Part shown: positions 1 through 6,245 of the stretch, in pieces
How positions within the stretch are numbered: position 1 is the first letter of the stretch
How the letters are laid out: each line of letters starts with the position of its first letter
Origin: Deltaproteobacteria bacterium
Lineage (GTDB): Bacteria > Desulfobacterota_B > Binatia > UBA9968
Length of the DNA stretch: 18,551 nt
Direction: 5' to 3'
Assembly: GCA_005879255.1 (NCBI GenBank)
Contig: VBKY01000224.1
Location: 1-18,551 of the forward strand
The notes under the pieces: model-generated
Databases searched by the model: none
What the model was told of the DNA's origin: nothing
What the model saw: only the letters and a program-made list of their open reading frames with translations
Program-made: the position numbers and the translations under genes

Positions 1-67
1 AGAAGCGGAAGAATCTGATCATATGCATTCGGTATTCAGCCGGCGCTGAGTCCGTTTATGCGCGGGT

Positions 68-2191
68 CTAGGCGTACTTCAAGAGGGTAAACTGAAACGT
101 CGTACCGGGACCATCATTCGGTACAGCCCAAAGCCGCCCGCCGTGATTTTCAACAATGGAACGACTGATCGCCAGTCCCATCCCCATTCCCTGCGACTTA
201 GTGGTGTAGAAAGCGTTGAAGATCTTTTGGAGATTCTGCCCGTCGATCCCAATACCGGAGTCTTGCACAGCGACGAGCACCTTGTCGGTTTCATGTTGAC
301 ACGAACGAATAAGTATCTCCCGCGGTCGGTCCGTGACAGCATTCATGGCTTCGATACCGTTCATCACCAGATTAAGAATCACTTGTTGCAACTGGATCCG
401 ATCGCCCAATATGCGGGGGAGACCGGCAGCCAGTTTCATCTTCAGCACCACGCCGGATTTTTGTATTTCGCTGTGAGTCAGACTGACAACCTCTTGGATG
501 GCTTCGTTAATGTCCAGAAGCGTCTTCTCAGTGTCGCCTTTTTTGACCAATGCGCGGATGCGCCCGATCACATCGCTAGCCCGGTTGCCGTCTCTGACAA
601 TTCGCGATATCGCATCCCGCGCCTCGCTTAAATTCGGTGTTGGATTGGCAAGCCAGCGGAAACAAGCGTTGGCATTAGCAACCACGGCGGCAAGCGGCTG
701 GTTGATCTCATGAGCGATCGACGCGGTAAGTTCTCCCATCGTCATGACCCGGGTTACGTGCGCCAGCTCTGCCTGCGCCTCGCGCAGACCGCGTTCCGCG
801 CGGCTGCGTTCCTCGCGTGTGCGCAGCGCGATCACACCATACGCCAGATTATCCGCCAGCTCCGTGAACTGCTCGATCGCGCGTTCATTAAAGGCGTCAG
901 GTTCTTCAGCGTAAAGGGTGAGGGCGCCAAATGGTTCGCCATCAGACATCAACGGGAGCGAGATGTTCGAACCATAGCCGCGCTTGAGCGCCTCCGCTCG
1001 CCATGGCGCGATACTCGGGTCGGTTTGGATACTCTTCGTCCATGATGGCTTACCGGTTCTGATAGCAGTGCCCGTCGGACCCTGACCTCTTTCCGAATCC
1101 GCCCAGGTGGCTTTGACGCTTTCCACGTAGCCCTGATCGTATCCTGCTTGCGCGACCGGACGGATCGTCTTCTCGGCGTCGAGCTCACGGTAACCGACCC
1201 ATGCCATACGAAGTCCACCGACCTCTACGAGGATCCGGCAGACGGACTGCAAAAGTTCTTGTTCGTCGGTGGCGCGGACGAGAGCCTGGTTGCATTGATA
1301 AAGGGTCTGCAGAGTCCGGTTCAGCCGAGCTAAGTTATCTTCACTCTGCCTGCGCTCGGTGATATCGAGCAGGGTACCGACCAACCTCACCACGGCTCCG
1401 CCTGCGCTCCTGATCGGCTCGCCCATATTCTGCACGAACCGCACGGAACCGTCAGGGCGGATGACACGGCATTCGAGCTGATAAGCCTTTCCTCCATGAA
1501 CGACTTGATCGTAGCGTTGCGTCGCATAGTCCCGATCTTCTGGATGAATGACGCGCTCGACAAAATCCTGGCGGGTCAACGACCCGCTCGCCGGATCGAG
1601 TCCCAGGATGCGGAATACTTCATCGGACCAACGAGTGTGGCCTGTGAGCACATCGACTTCGTAGCTCCCCAAGTGGGCAACCGGCTGTGCCTGTTTGAGT
1701 CGAGCTTCGCTCGACAGGAGTGCCCCCTCCGCATTCTTGCGTTCGGCGATTTCCGCCCGCAGCTCGTCGTTGATCCGCCGAAGCTCCGCCGTGCGCTCTT
1801 GCACTTTCGTTTCCAGTTCGTCACGTGCCTGCCGGAGCGATTCCTTCGCGCGTCTTTGCCCGCCGCTCAACGAACTGATCGCAGTCGCCGAGATCAGAAA
1901 AACAGCCAGGCGCGGCACGTCCTCTGGATTTACCGTCAAAATGTAGCGCGGAGAAATAAAATAATAATCGATGACCCCTACGGAAAGTAAGCCCGAGAGC
2001 AATCCCGGCCCGAGCCCACCGAACCAACTGCTGACCACGATTGCGCAAAAAAACAACGAATTGGGGGTCGGTTCAAAATAGGTTCTAAGCAATTGTGTGA
2101 TAGCGAGTGCCGCGGCCACAGATAAGACCGCTAGCCCGTACTCGAGAACAACCGACGTGACGCGCCGCGTTGACGTCCCAAACTTCGACAT
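68..2191 (-). CDS. Membrane-anchored PAS/GAF sensor histidine kinase
   Basis: This 707-residue protein is a sensor kinase that should autophosphorylate on histidine and pass the phosphate to a response regulator. Residues 12-110 are hydrophobic with a DUF4118-like four-helix membrane module. A coiled coil follows (115-158), then a PAS domain (160-282, with HPEDR and a DITERR exit), a GAF domain (about 295-458), a HisKA dimerisation helix with the H-box SIAHEINQPL (His494), and a HATPase domain with N-box near N607-N611, G1 DSGIGID (644-650) and G2 GMGMGLA (668-674). The H-box type is that of FixL/DctB-like kinases. No receiver domain or partner regulator lies in the window, so it is an orphan here. 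It is divergent from the small secreted gene at 2600 across 408 bases. The ATG at 2191 has only a weak ribosome site. Domain identity is firm; the signal is unknown. Confidence 0.95.
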   Translation of the reverse strand: MSKFGTSTRRVTSVVLEYGLAVLSVAAALAITQLLRTYFEPTPNSLFFCAIVVSSWFGGLGPGLLSGLLSVGVIDYYFISPRYILTVNPEDVPRLAVFLISATAISSLSGGQRRAKESLRQARDELETKVQERTAELRRINDELRAEIAERKNAEGALLSSEARLKQAQPVAHLGSYEVDVLTGHTRWSDEVFRILGLDPASGSLTRQDFVERVIHPEDRDYATQRYDQVVHGGKAYQLECRVIRPDGSVRFVQNMGEPIRSAGGAVVRLVGTLLDITERRQSEDNLARLNRTLQTLYQCNQALVRATDEQELLQSVCRILVEVGGLRMAWVGYRELDAEKTIRPVAQAGYDQGYVESVKATWADSERGQGPTGTAIRTGKPSWTKSIQTDPSIAPWRAEALKRGYGSNISLPLMSDGEPFGALTLYAEEPDAFNERAIEQFTELADNLAYGVIALRTREERSRAERGLREAQAELAHVTRVMTMGELTASIAHEINQPLAAVVANANACFRWLANPTPNLSEARDAISRIVRDGNRASDVIGRIRALVKKGDTEKTLLDINEAIQEVVSLTHSEIQKSGVVLKMKLAAGLPRILGDRIQLQQVILNLVMNGIEAMNAVTDRPREILIRSCQHETDKVLVAVQDSGIGIDGQNLQKIFNAFYTTKSQGMGMGLAISRSIVENHGGRLWAVPNDGPGTTFQFTLLKYA

Positions 2192-2329
2192 AACTTCGAG
2201 TCCGATTTACAGTCGTTTCAAACCCAAAGAACGAGCACAGACAACACGTGGCGGAACCTTAACTCATTCGCTTTTTCCGTCCACTGTGTGTGCAGGAAAA
2301 TTTAGCAGAGTCGTTGGTATCGAATCTAT

Positions 2330-2343
2330 TATACTTAAGTATA
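2330..2343. promoter_or_regulatory. Perfect 14-bp palindrome, possible operator
   Basis: The sequence TATACTTAAGTATA equals its own reverse complement. It lies about 140 bp upstream of the kinase start and 260 bp upstream of the gene at 2600. An AT-rich dyad between divergent genes could be an operator for the kinase, but no second copy was seen in the window, so the role is a guess. Confidence 0.3.
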
Positions 2344-2430
2344 GTACAATGAACGCCTCTGCTGGTTTGACTGCATCATGGCTGAGTTCGATCGGACTAC
2401 GGCGCAGATCGAAGCCAAGATTTAGCCACC

Positions 2431-2446
2431 TGCCGATAACTCGACA
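2431..2446. promoter_or_regulatory. Upstream activator-like dyad for the promoter at 2544
   Basis: TGCCGATAACTCGACA matches TGTCG-N6-CGACA at 9 of 10 defined positions. Its near edge is 99 bp upstream of the -24 GG at 2545, in the normal range for an enhancer-binding protein site. Related dyads sit at similar distances from the sigma-54-like promoters at 6104, 13369 and 17129. Confidence 0.5.
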
Positions 2447-2543
2447 CACTTCTTTCGTTACATCTCTCCAACGTGAAAGCGGAACAATCCGCAACATCCC
2501 TGTTTGTCACGATTTATAGGTGCCTGTCTGGTGTCGATCTGTG

Positions 2544-2559
2544 TGGCACAAGCCTTGCC
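2544..2559 (+). promoter_or_regulatory. Sigma-54 (-24/-12) promoter for the secreted protein at 2600
   Basis: TGGCACAAGCCTTGCC matches the sigma-54 consensus TGGCAC-N5-TTGC, with exactly 10 bases between the GG (2545-2546) and the GC (2557-2558). Transcription would start near 2570, giving a leader of about 30 bases that contains the AAGGAGG ribosome site at 2585-2591. It has no competing sigma-70 look-alike close to the start that I can see. Confidence 0.75.
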
Positions 2560-2599
2560 ATTCTAATCATACAGATCAGAGAGAAAGGAGGTAAAAACT

Positions 2600-2908
2600 A
2601 TGAAAATCGCAACATCATTTTTGGCAGCCCTGCTTTTCACGGGCGCTTTGGGAGCACTCAACAACGCGGCGGCTGAGGACGGCGTTCTCCTTAAGCAGGA
2701 GGACACTCCAGGCAGTTACTGTCACGAGAAGTTCCCGGCGATGAGTGGAAGCTCGCTAGCTGGGAACGACCCGGAGCTTAATCCGACGGGTGATATCATC
2801 GATTTCTATGGGCCGTGCGACGAAAAGCCGACTGGAAACGATCAAGTCGAGTCCCAGAGAATCGAGAATCGGCATCACTGGGTAGACTCATTTTACGTTA
2901 ATCAGTAA
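2600..2908 (+). CDS. Small secreted two-cysteine protein, paralog of the one at 4873-5187
   Basis: This 102-residue protein has a Sec signal peptide (residues 1-25, cleavage near NAAA-ED) and a mature part with two cysteines, C41 (in SYC) and C73 (in FYGPC), likely to form a disulfide in the periplasm or outside the cell. Its central motif GDIIDFYGPCDEKPTGNDQ closely matches GELIDYYGPCGETPVGQDQ of the protein at 4873-5187, and both then share a QR a few residues later, so they are paralogs. I do not recognise the family's function. The ATG at 2600 follows AAGGAGG by eight bases. It appears monocistronic: a sigma-54 promoter lies upstream and a strong hairpin terminator 16 bases after the stop. 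The family name is unknown to me; that it is a real, exported protein is well supported by the paralog. Confidence 0.88.
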   Translation: MKIATSFLAALLFTGALGALNNAAAEDGVLLKQEDTPGSYCHEKFPAMSGSSLAGNDPELNPTGDIIDFYGPCDEKPTGNDQVESQRIENRHHWVDSFYVNQ

Positions 2909-2923
2909 GCGCGCCAACCGCAT

Positions 2924-2950
2924 GAGGGGAGAGCTGATGGCTCTCCCCTC
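2924..2950 (+). terminator. Strong hairpin terminator after the gene at 2600
   Basis: A perfect 11-bp stem, GAGGGGAGAGC pairing with GCTCTCCCCTC around a TGATG loop, starts 16 bases after the stop codon. The U-tract is poor (TACGGCTTTA). Because the stem is symmetrical it could also stop transcripts arriving on the minus strand. Confidence 0.75.
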
Positions 2951-3021
2951 TACGGCTTTATGCTGACAGTCTTATCCGTAACAGAATCGACTGCAGGCAG
3001 CGTCGCTTCACCTTAAGTGTT

Positions 3022-3035
3022 GGATGTGCACATCC
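3022..3035. repeat. Perfect 14-bp palindrome
   Basis: GGATGTGCACATCC is its own reverse complement. It could be a protein-binding dyad, or a short hairpin in the transcript predicted from the promoter-like element at 3088-3103. No gene start is adjacent. Confidence 0.35.
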
Positions 3036-3087
3036 TTTCAGAACTCCTGTCCTAACCCTCAAAGGCCCCGTTCTACAGAAGAGCATG

Positions 3088-3103
3088 GGCAAGCCCGATG
3101 CCA
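3088..3103 (-). promoter_or_regulatory. Sigma-54-like promoter without an obvious gene
   Basis: On the minus strand this reads TGGCATCGGGCTTGCC, with the correct 10-base spacing between GG and GC. Transcription would begin near 3077 and run leftwards, meeting the symmetrical stem at 2924-2950 after about 150 bases. No open frame of note lies between, so the product would be a small RNA if the promoter is real. A partial TGCCG half-dyad lies 82 bp upstream at 3184. Confidence 0.4.
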
Positions 3104-3211
3104 GAACACTTTGAGAATGAAAAATACTAAATACTTGAGACGCGCTCATCTAGCTGAAACATTTTGTAAGAAAGACTTCGTGATGCCGGAAGATTCCGAG
3201 AAGTCTAGTAC

Positions 3212-3469
3212 CTATCTCTTACTGGTGCCGACGTGTCCATCAGGTTCCGCAGACGGTAGCGGCTGTCGCGATGCGCGCAGCACATTCTCGATGAGAATGC
3301 CTACGCATCCCAAGAACAAGACCGGTGCAGCCCACGTCTGCTCAATGAATGCGATTGGCGCCACTACGTGAAGCGCAAAGATCCATACTAGAATGCTCAG
3401 GGCAAGACTACCGTCGTCGACAAAGAGTCCGAACACCTTGCGAGCCATTGCGATCAATCTCTTGATCAT
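3212..3469 (-). CDS. Small two-helix membrane protein
   Basis: This 85-residue protein has a short amphipathic start (MIKRLIAMARKVFGLF) and two predicted membrane helices, about residues 20-40 and 47-65, followed by a polar tail. Its ATG overlaps the stop of the preceding polytopic membrane protein by one base (TAATG), so the two are translationally coupled and probably work together, perhaps as a small subunit. I do not recognise a family. The coupling and the hydrophobic pattern are the main evidence that it is real. Confidence 0.72.
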   Translation of the reverse strand: MIKRLIAMARKVFGLFVDDGSLALSILVWIFALHVVAPIAFIEQTWAAPVLFLGCVGILIENVLRASRQPLPSAEPDGHVGTSKR

Positions 3470-4251
3470 TAGTATGATTCCTTCTGTTGTTGTGCTGGAG
3501 CCAATTCTTCCGGCGGCCGGTGCCGAGCCAGCGGCACCACAACGAGCGAAATGAACAGAAAGCCGACCGTGAGACCGAGAATCGAAAGGTCACTGCCGGG
3601 CCAGTGAAAACCGAGGCCCTCGCCGACCCAGAATACTCCAAATGCAGAGATGAGAATTCCGACTGCGAACTTCAATGTGTTCTCGGGCACCCGGGCCAGC
3701 GGGCGGCGCAGCGCCAGTCCAAAAAGGAGGACCAGGATACCCGCGGCCACTGCGCCCGCGCTCGCGGGTATCAGCATATGGCCGACCGTGCCCACTGCGA
3801 TGACGATGAAGACGACCTCCAAACCCTCGAGCACAACCGCTTTGAAGGCCGTCGCGATTGCGATTGCGTCCCAACCGATGGTACCCGCAAAACCTTTCCC
3901 GCCCAGAACTTCAGTCTCCTTGGCGAAGGCCTGGGTCTCGTCGCGGAGCGGGATGACGCCAGCCGCCCGGAGCATCGCCTTGCGCAGCCAGCGCATACCG
4001 AAGAGTACAAGCAGGACGCCGACCGCAAGCTGGAGCAGCGTGATCGGAATGAGGCCAAGCGCAGGGCCGAGCAGGCTGACCAGTACCGCAAGTAACAGCA
4101 CGCCCATGATCGTTCCAAGCATAGCCGACCGCCAACCTCGGACCGTACCGACTGCGCTAACTATTGTCATCGCTTCAATGAATTCGACGAGCGATCCGAG
4201 AAATGCGGCCGTCACCGGCGGCCCTATACGAGTCCACTCGATTATCATCAT
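3469..4251 (-). CDS. COG4280-like polytopic membrane protein with FTR1-like ExxE motifs
   Basis: This 260-residue integral membrane protein has six to seven predicted helices in two similar halves. Each half opens with an acidic in-membrane motif: VEFIEA (E23, E26) and LEGLEV (E142, E145). These resemble the REGLE (ExxE) iron-binding motifs of FTR1-type iron permeases, and the overall pattern matches what I know as the uncharacterised COG4280 group. A metal-ion, possibly iron, transport role is an inference from those motifs only. The ATG at 4251 is preceded by AAGGAGG with six bases between. It is 96 bases downstream of the Gln-rich gene and overlaps the start of the small membrane protein after it, so it may be part of one operon reading from 5187 to 3212. 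Confidence 0.85.
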   Translation of the reverse strand: MMIIEWTRIGPPVTAAFLGSLVEFIEAMTIVSAVGTVRGWRSAMLGTIMGVLLLAVLVSLLGPALGLIPITLLQLAVGVLLVLFGMRWLRKAMLRAAGVIPLRDETQAFAKETEVLGGKGFAGTIGWDAIAIATAFKAVVLEGLEVVFIVIAVGTVGHMLIPASAGAVAAGILVLLFGLALRRPLARVPENTLKFAVGILISAFGVFWVGEGLGFHWPGSDLSILGLTVGFLFISLVVVPLARHRPPEELAPAQQQKESY

Positions 4252-4347
4252 TCAACGCCTCCTTTTCCTCCCGCCGACACTTAAGCCTTCCTCGCCGCGA
4301 TCGGCGCGCCTGCGAATCTGATACGCTAAAGAATCTTCCTGCGGCTG

Positions 4348-4809
4348 CTAGCGGCGTAATTCGTCCAGCCGTTGCTGCGTCTGGTTGAACTGTTCTTGAA
4401 GCTGTTGCTGGTTCAGCTCCTGATCGCTACGGAGTTGCTCTAGACGGTTCTGCTGCAGGCGCTCAGGTTGCTGCCGAAGCTGGTTTAGCTGCTCATCCTC
4501 CCGTAACCGATTCAGCTGCTGATCGTTGCGCATTTGATCTGATTGCCGCTGAACATCATTGAGCTGCTCCTGCCGCGGACGGGAATTCGCTTGCCCGTGC
4601 TGCCGCATTTGGTCTAACTGCTGCTGCGCCTGATTTAACTCCTGCTCGCGCTGGAGCTGGTTTAGCTGTTGTTGCGCACGAAGCTCGTTCATTTGCTGCC
4701 GCTGGAGAAACTGATCTTGCACAAAGGGCTGATCTGCGGCGGATAAATCTCCGACCGGCAAAGCGTGGAACGATAAGATGACGAGTGCGAACAAATAAAA
4801 TTTTTTCAT
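4348..4809 (-). CDS. Secreted Gln/Leu-rich coiled-coil protein
   Basis: This 153-residue protein has a signal peptide (residues 1-24, ending near DLSAA) followed by an almost uninterrupted stretch of Gln, Leu, Arg, Asn and Glu. Short units of the type (D/E/Q)QxLNQLR recur at least six times, giving a long amphipathic, charged helix that should form a periplasmic coiled coil. It contains no cysteine and no recognisable enzyme domain. The ATG at 4809 has a good ribosome site (GGAAGGAAG). It lies 63 bases downstream of the two-cysteine secreted protein and is probably co-transcribed with it. Function is unknown; low-complexity composition means similarity searches could give misleading hits. Confidence 0.82.
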   Translation of the reverse strand: MKKFYLFALVILSFHALPVGDLSAADQPFVQDQFLQRQQMNELRAQQQLNQLQREQELNQAQQQLDQMRQHGQANSRPRQEQLNDVQRQSDQMRNDQQLNRLREDEQLNQLRQQPERLQQNRLEQLRSDQELNQQQLQEQFNQTQQRLDELRR

Positions 4810-4872
4810 GAACTTCCTTCCTTACCATCGGCTTAACATCGGCCGATCACCCGCGCTGCCGCCGCAGATTCT

Positions 4873-5187
4873 TTATCGCGTATAATTATTTTCCCAGCCA
4901 TACTGATCCAGCCGCTGCGTGTGCGGCTGATCTTGTCCAACCGGAGTCTCACCGCAAGGGCCGTAATAGTCGATCAGTTCGCCAGAATTCGGGTGCTTAA
5001 GAACCGGCTGCTCGCCGAGAAAACTCTGCGGGGTCGACGCCCTAATCTGCATGGGACAATAGCTCTCGGGAACACCCCCGTCTTTGGCTACCAATCCAGG
5101 AATTTCTTTTGCGCTGGCCGGCGTATAAGTCGCGACGATGTTACCGCTTAGCACCAGCACTGCGAAAAAGAACTTTGCGGTTTTCAT
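4873..5187 (-). CDS. Small secreted two-cysteine protein, paralog of the one at 2600-2908
   Basis: This 104-residue protein has a Sec signal peptide (residues 1-26, cleavage near TPASA-KE). The mature part carries C44 (in ESYC) and C78 (in YYGPC), 33 residues apart against 31 in the paralog at 2600, and shares with it the core IDxYGPCxExPxGxDQ and a following QR. I choose the ATG at 5187 because GGAGG lies eight bases upstream; an in-frame GTG at 5196 overlaps that site and is unlikely. A sigma-54-type promoter at 5234-5249 would give a 36-base leader. The Gln-rich protein follows 63 bases downstream. Function unknown; the conserved cysteines suggest an oxidised envelope protein. Confidence 0.87.
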   Translation of the reverse strand: MKTAKFFFAVLVLSGNIVATYTPASAKEIPGLVAKDGGVPESYCPMQIRASTPQSFLGEQPVLKHPNSGELIDYYGPCGETPVGQDQPHTQRLDQYGWENNYTR

Positions 5188-5233
5188 TTTTTTCACCTCC
5201 GGGGCCCTGGGCCCTTCTCCTGGTGATTACTAG

Positions 5234-5249
5234 AGCAAGGGCTGTGCCG
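5234..5249 (-). promoter_or_regulatory. Sigma-54 (-24/-12) promoter for the secreted-protein operon
   Basis: On the minus strand this reads CGGCACAGCCCTTGCT, matching the sigma-54 consensus except for C in place of T at the first position, with 10 bases between GG and GC. The start site would be near 5223. Unlike the other copies it is not palindromic, which favours sigma-54 over a symmetrical operator. I found no TGTCG-type dyad in the 120 bp upstream. Confidence 0.65.
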
Positions 5250-5312
5250 AACGCTATTTTTTCCGTTGCTGATCGCTTAAGCCAATTGTGGCCAGCGTGC
5301 TTTGTCTGCGTG

Positions 5313-5336
5313 AAAAAAACACCAGCAATGACGCTG
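5313..5336 (-). terminator. Weak terminator after the TPR lipoprotein gene
   Basis: On the minus strand a four-pair stem CAGC/GCTG with a six-base loop is followed three bases later by seven T residues (5313-5319). It lies 35 bases past the stop of the lipoprotein gene. The stem is short, so the call is tentative. Confidence 0.35.
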
Positions 5337-5371
5337 AACCTTTCCGCCGCGCATCCTTTTGAACTGTTGGA

Positions 5372-5995
5372 TTATAGGCGAAACCTGGGTCTTCGAAATT
5401 CTTCTCTTTCCCGTCGAACTATGTCTGGCTCTCGTTCGATCTTCATCGCTATCGATTCTCCATCGGCAATGAGTGTTGGCCAGTCGATCTTACCGCTGGC
5501 GATCATGGCGCGATCTCTTTCAATGCCGGAACGTATGTCTCGTCCTGGATCCCAGTCTCGTCCATAGGAAAATCTGAAGGTGTCGGTTATGTAATCGACG
5601 AAGTCATAAATTCCTTTCATCCCCGCGTCGATATCTTGCAAACCCTTCTGACCCTCGCCTTGGCGAGCCCACGCAAGCCCAAGGTAGAGCCGCGCGACGT
5701 TGTCGTCCTTGTCCTGTGAAAGCGCCTTTTCCAAAGTCTGACGCGCTTGCGCGTAGTTGCCGGTGAGGTATTGAGCTCTGCCTAGATAGCTCGAGACTCC
5801 CTCCTGCAGCTCCGTGCCGTATATGTAGTTGGGGTCTACTTGCTCGGCACTCTGAAAATGGCCGAGGGCAGCTTTATAGTTGCCCGCAAACATCGCTTCT
5901 CTTCCTTGGGCAATGTCGCCTGCACCCTGGAAGGCCGCGCACGCGGCGAGCAAAACACTCAACGAGAGCCCTGCCAGAAAATGTATCACCTTCAT
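5372..5995 (-). CDS. TPR-repeat lipoprotein
   Basis: From the ATG at 5995 this is a 207-residue lipoprotein. The signal sequence ends in a clear lipobox, LLAAC, with C19 as the lipidated residue. Two to three tetratricopeptide-like helical pairs follow (about residues 28-60 with AMFAGNYKAALGHFQSAEQ, 68-90 with YLTGNYAQARQTLEKAL, and 98-125), then a charged C-terminal region rich in Arg and Glu. It should act as a membrane-attached protein-interaction scaffold. I prefer this start over an upstream in-frame ATG at 6097 because AAGGAGA sits seven bases before it and the lipobox is then correctly placed. A sigma-54 promoter lies about 110 bases upstream with activator-like dyads beyond. Its partner is unknown. 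Confidence 0.88.
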   Translation of the reverse strand: MKVIHFLAGLSLSVLLAACAAFQGAGDIAQGREAMFAGNYKAALGHFQSAEQVDPNYIYGTELQEGVSSYLGRAQYLTGNYAQARQTLEKALSQDKDDNVARLYLGLAWARQGEGQKGLQDIDAGMKGIYDFVDYITDTFRFSYGRDWDPGRDIRSGIERDRAMIASGKIDWPTLIADGESIAMKIEREPDIVRREREEFRRPRFRL

Positions 5996-6103
5996 AGTTA
6001 TCTCCTTTTTCATATATAGTTTCATCGCCTGAGATCTCCATTCCCGAAAACGACTGACGGTGTGAATGGTAAGCTGAGCGCACATCGCCTTTTTCAAAAT
6101 ATA

Positions 6104-6119
6104 GGCAAAAAACCTGCCA
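6104..6119 (-). promoter_or_regulatory. Sigma-54 (-24/-12) promoter for the TPR lipoprotein
   Basis: On the minus strand this reads TGGCAGGTTTTTTGCC, with GG and GC 10 bases apart and a T-rich spacer before TTGC as in strong sigma-54 promoters. Transcription would begin near 6093, leaving a leader of about 98 bases before the ATG at 5995. Confidence 0.72.
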
Positions 6120-6192
6120 AAGTTGATTTGAGCCGAGATCGTGAGAATACAGGAAAAATTTAGACTGCTAGAGTCGCGACCGCTGGAGAAAG

Positions 6193-6208
6193 TATCGGAC
6201 GTTCGACG
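6193..6208. promoter_or_regulatory. Second activator-like dyad for the promoter at 6104
   Basis: TATCGGACGTTCGACG matches TGTCG-N6-CGACA at 8 of 10 positions. Its near edge is 75 bp from the -24 element and it begins exactly 30 bp (about three helical turns) from the perfect dyad at 6223. Confidence 0.35.
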
Positions 6209-6222
6209 CGCCGCCCGATAAA

Positions 6223-6238
6223 TGTCGAGGTTTCGACA
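6223..6238. promoter_or_regulatory. Perfect TGTCGA-N4-TCGACA activator-like dyad
   Basis: TGTCGAGGTTTCGACA is a perfect inverted repeat with 6-bp arms. Its near edge is 105 bp upstream of the -24 GG of the lipoprotein promoter, the same distance as the matching perfect dyad at 17248 is from its promoter. It also lies just past the stop of the membrane protein at 6246, but there is no T-tract, so a terminator is less likely. Confidence 0.5.
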
Positions 6239-6245
6239 CCGTCCG

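Larger units (their letters stand above)
2192..2599. other. 408-base divergent intergenic region with regulatory elements
   Basis: This gap separates the divergent kinase and small secreted protein genes. I see no convincing gene in it; a 77-codon minus-strand frame at 2264-2497 has no recognisable protein character. It does hold a perfect 14-bp palindrome at 2330-2343, a TGCCG-N6-CGACA dyad at 2431-2446, a small GCGGA/TCCGC dyad at 2479-2492, and a sigma-54 type promoter at 2544-2559 that reads into the gene at 2600. Confidence 0.6.
2951..3211. other. Convergent intergenic region, no clear gene
   Basis: Between the terminator and the stop of the minus-strand gene at 3212 I see no convincing coding sequence. 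The region holds a perfect 14-bp palindrome GGATGTGCACATCC at 3022-3035 and a sigma-54-like element on the minus strand at 3088-3103. Confidence 0.5.

Noticed and set aside
36..49. Short hairpin TCAGC/GCTGA just after the kinase stop
   Set aside because: Only five pairs and no T-tract on the minus strand; not enough to call a terminator.
2264..2497. Minus-strand 77-codon frame upstream of the kinase
   Set aside because: No recognisable composition or ribosome site, and it overlaps the palindrome and activator-like dyad.
2958..3149. Minus-strand 63-codon frame in the convergent gap
   Set aside because: Its start lies upstream of the predicted promoter at 3088-3103, and the translation looks random.
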